64,000 nt of DNA from an uncultured Tateyamaria sp. (GTDB lineage: Bacteria; Pseudomonadota; Alphaproteobacteria; Rhodobacterales; Rhodobacteraceae). Position 1 is the stretch's first letter. Each line of letters begins with the position of its first letter. Positions 62,822 through 64,000 of this stretch are shown here, one piece after another. The stretch spans positions 930,001 through 994,000 of the forward strand of contig NZ_CANNDS010000002.1 of assembly GCF_947503415.1 (NCBI RefSeq), given 5' to 3'. The notes beneath the pieces were generated by a model. It had not been told where the DNA came from and did not search any database. It saw only the letters and a program-made list of their open reading frames with translations. Both the position numbers and the translations under genes were made by a program.

Positions 62822-63622
62822 ATGCGCCTCAAAGTACTTCACAAGACCCACTACACGTATGACGCCCCGGTGCCCTATGGCTTGCAACAGGTGCGCCTGC
62901 GTCCCAAATCCCGCCCCGGACAGTTGGTCGAGGATTGGCAGATCGACGTGGTCGGCGGTCAGGTCGAGGTGTCCTTTGAGGATGAGCATGCCAACTCGGT
63001 CGATCTGGTCAGCTTTGCCCCCGGCCAGACAGAGATCGAAATCACCTGCTCCGGCACCGTGGACGTCGAGGACAATTCCGGCATTGTTGGTCACCAAGGC
63101 GGGTACGTGCCTTTGTGGCTTTTCAGGCGCAGCACGGCGCTGACGAAAGCCGGGCCTCGGATCAGGGCGTTGGTCAACGACGCGCCAACCGAAGGCAGCG
63201 ATCTGGACCGTTTGCATGCCCTGTCTGCGCAAATTCTGGCGGCGGTCCCCTATTCGACGGATCAGGCCGCGTCCGACCTGAGCGCCGAGGACGTCATGGA
63301 TGCGGCACACGGGGTCTGTCAGGACCATGCCCATGTGTTCATCACCGCCGCGCGCGCGCTGGGGTATCCTGCACGCTACGTCTCGGGATATCTGATGATG
63401 GATGACCGAGTGGATCAGGATGCCAGCCATGCCTGGGCCGAAGCGCATGTCGAGAATCTGGGCTGGGTCGGCTTTGACATCTCCAACGGCATCTCGCCCG
63501 ATGCCCGCTATGTCCGCGTGGCGACCGGTTTGGACTACCGCGATGCAGCGCCCATTTCTGGTTTACGCTATGGTAACGCCGGGGAAGATATGTCTGTGAC
63601 CTTGCAGGTGCAGCAGCAATAG
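62822..63622 (+). CDS. Transglutaminase-like protein of the Anbu locus
   Basis: A 266-residue protein of the bacterial transglutaminase-like superfamily. The N-terminal domain begins RLKVLHKTHYTYDAPVPYG. The catalytic triad is complete: Cys166 in HGVCQDHAH, His203 in ASHAWAEAH and Asp219 in GFDISNG. There is no signal peptide, so it is cytoplasmic. Family members act as proteases or amide ligases; beside an ATP-grasp ligase and Anbu it may process the same peptide. It is 39 bases upstream of the Anbu gene. Confidence 0.92.
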   Translation: MRLKVLHKTHYTYDAPVPYGLQQVRLRPKSRPGQLVEDWQIDVVGGQVEVSFEDEHANSVDLVSFAPGQTEIEITCSGTVDVEDNSGIVGHQGGYVPLWLFRRSTALTKAGPRIRALVNDAPTEGSDLDRLHALSAQILAAVPYSTDQAASDLSAEDVMDAAHGVCQDHAHVFITAARALGYPARYVSGYLMMDDRVDQDASHAWAEAHVENLGWVGFDISNGISPDARYVRVATGLDYRDAAPISGLRYGNAGEDMSVTLQVQQQ

Positions 63623-63661
63623 CGCACATTTGGCGCGACTCGGGGCTGGGACACACAAGAT

Positions 63662-64000
63662 ATGACATATTGCGTAGGGATGCGGCTGGATGCCGGGCTG
63701 ATCTTCATGTCCGACACCCGCACGAATGCAGGCGTCGACAACATCTCGACCGTCAAGAAAATGCACAGCTGGGAAGTGCCGGGCGAACGGGTGATCGTGA
63801 TCATGACCGCCGGAAACCTCGCCACCACGCAATCCGTGATCTCGTTGCTGGATGAACGGTCGAAGGCCCCCGAGGATCGCAAACCTTCGATCCTGGAAGC
63901 ACCGTCCATGTTCCAGATCGCGCGCGAAGTGGGCCGGACGCTGAAAGAGGTGATCGCTCAGAACGCAACGACGGGCATGGAAGCCGATGGCGCGTTCGGG
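63662..64000 (+). CDS. Anbu proteasome-like peptidase, 5' part
   Basis: The first 113 residues of a proteasome-type (Ntn hydrolase) protein; the right edge cuts the rest. It begins MTYCVGMRLDAGLIFMSDTRTNAG. If the initiator Met is removed, Thr1 becomes the nucleophile; Asp17 (in MSDTR) and Lys31/32 (VKKMH) fit the proteasome triad positions of Thr1, Asp17 and Lys33. It follows the alpha-E, ATP-grasp and transglutaminase genes, which is the known Anbu gene neighbourhood. Anbu assembles into open, helical rings; its substrate is unknown. Confidence 0.9.
   Translation, partial: MTYCVGMRLDAGLIFMSDTRTNAGVDNISTVKKMHSWEVPGERVIVIMTAGNLATTQSVISLLDERSKAPEDRKPSILEAPSMFQIAREVGRTLKEVIAQNATTGMEADGAFG

Overview
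The window reads as chromosomal DNA of a GC-rich alphaproteobacterium of the Rhodobacterales (Roseobacter group). The evidence is the gene content and order: a tad pilus operon, tolQRAB-pal-cpoB followed by tilS and ftsH, ruvCAB, a phosphatidylcholine synthase, a ligase-associated helicase/PdeM pair, and the protein sequences themselves. No rRNA, tRNA, CRISPR array, prophage or complete insertion sequence was seen.

Layout. 1-8710 is the 3' part of a tad (tight adherence, type IVc) pilus locus: secretin (cut by the left edge), OmpA-type lipoprotein, TadZ/CpaE, CpaF ATPase, TadB, TadC, two TPR lipoproteins and a prepilin peptidase. It is divided by two hairpin terminators. An unassigned AAA+ ATPase and a beta-hydroxyacid-dehydrogenase-like gene follow (8789-10881). 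11124-14737 holds the DEXH helicase, the PdeM nuclease and a thioesterase. 14765-18743 (minus) is one-carbon metabolism (folD, fhs) with a small secreted protein and a MOSC protein. 18843-27635 (minus) is ftsH, tilS and the Tol-Pal operon with ybgC. 27723-32907 holds a hydrolase, a lytic transglycosylase, an unknown gene and ruvCAB.

33351-34163 is an AT-richer trypsin-like protease gene that looks acquired. 34450-43963 holds a DUF1127 protein, prmA, an MFS transporter, an alkylation-repair methyltransferase, pcs, a decayed CxxCH cytochrome fragment, xerC, a DUF484 gene, a transaldolase and priA. 44363-54876 (minus) is ileS, a DUF2339 membrane protein and a tightly overlapping operon of a YcjX GTPase-like protein, a GNAT enzyme, a YcjF-like membrane protein and a thioredoxin-reductase-like protein that lacks its redox cysteines. 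truA and a minus-strand cluster (DUF3726, a 544-residue unknown, acyl-CoA dehydrogenase, BKACE) follow.

The right end (60445-64000) is a four-gene Anbu locus: circularly permuted ATP-grasp, alpha-E protein, transglutaminase-like protein and the Anbu proteasome-like subunit (cut by the right edge). It is the most interesting functional system here, probably a peptide-ligation and proteolysis pathway whose substrate is unknown.

Three families of short non-coding repeats are scattered through the intergenic DNA: a ~125-bp element with four GGGTGCAC-like boxes exactly 11 bp apart (two copies), a GTAAGGCGGA...TCCGCC hairpin (five copies), and a REP-like element (three copies). All three meet in the priA-ileS gap.
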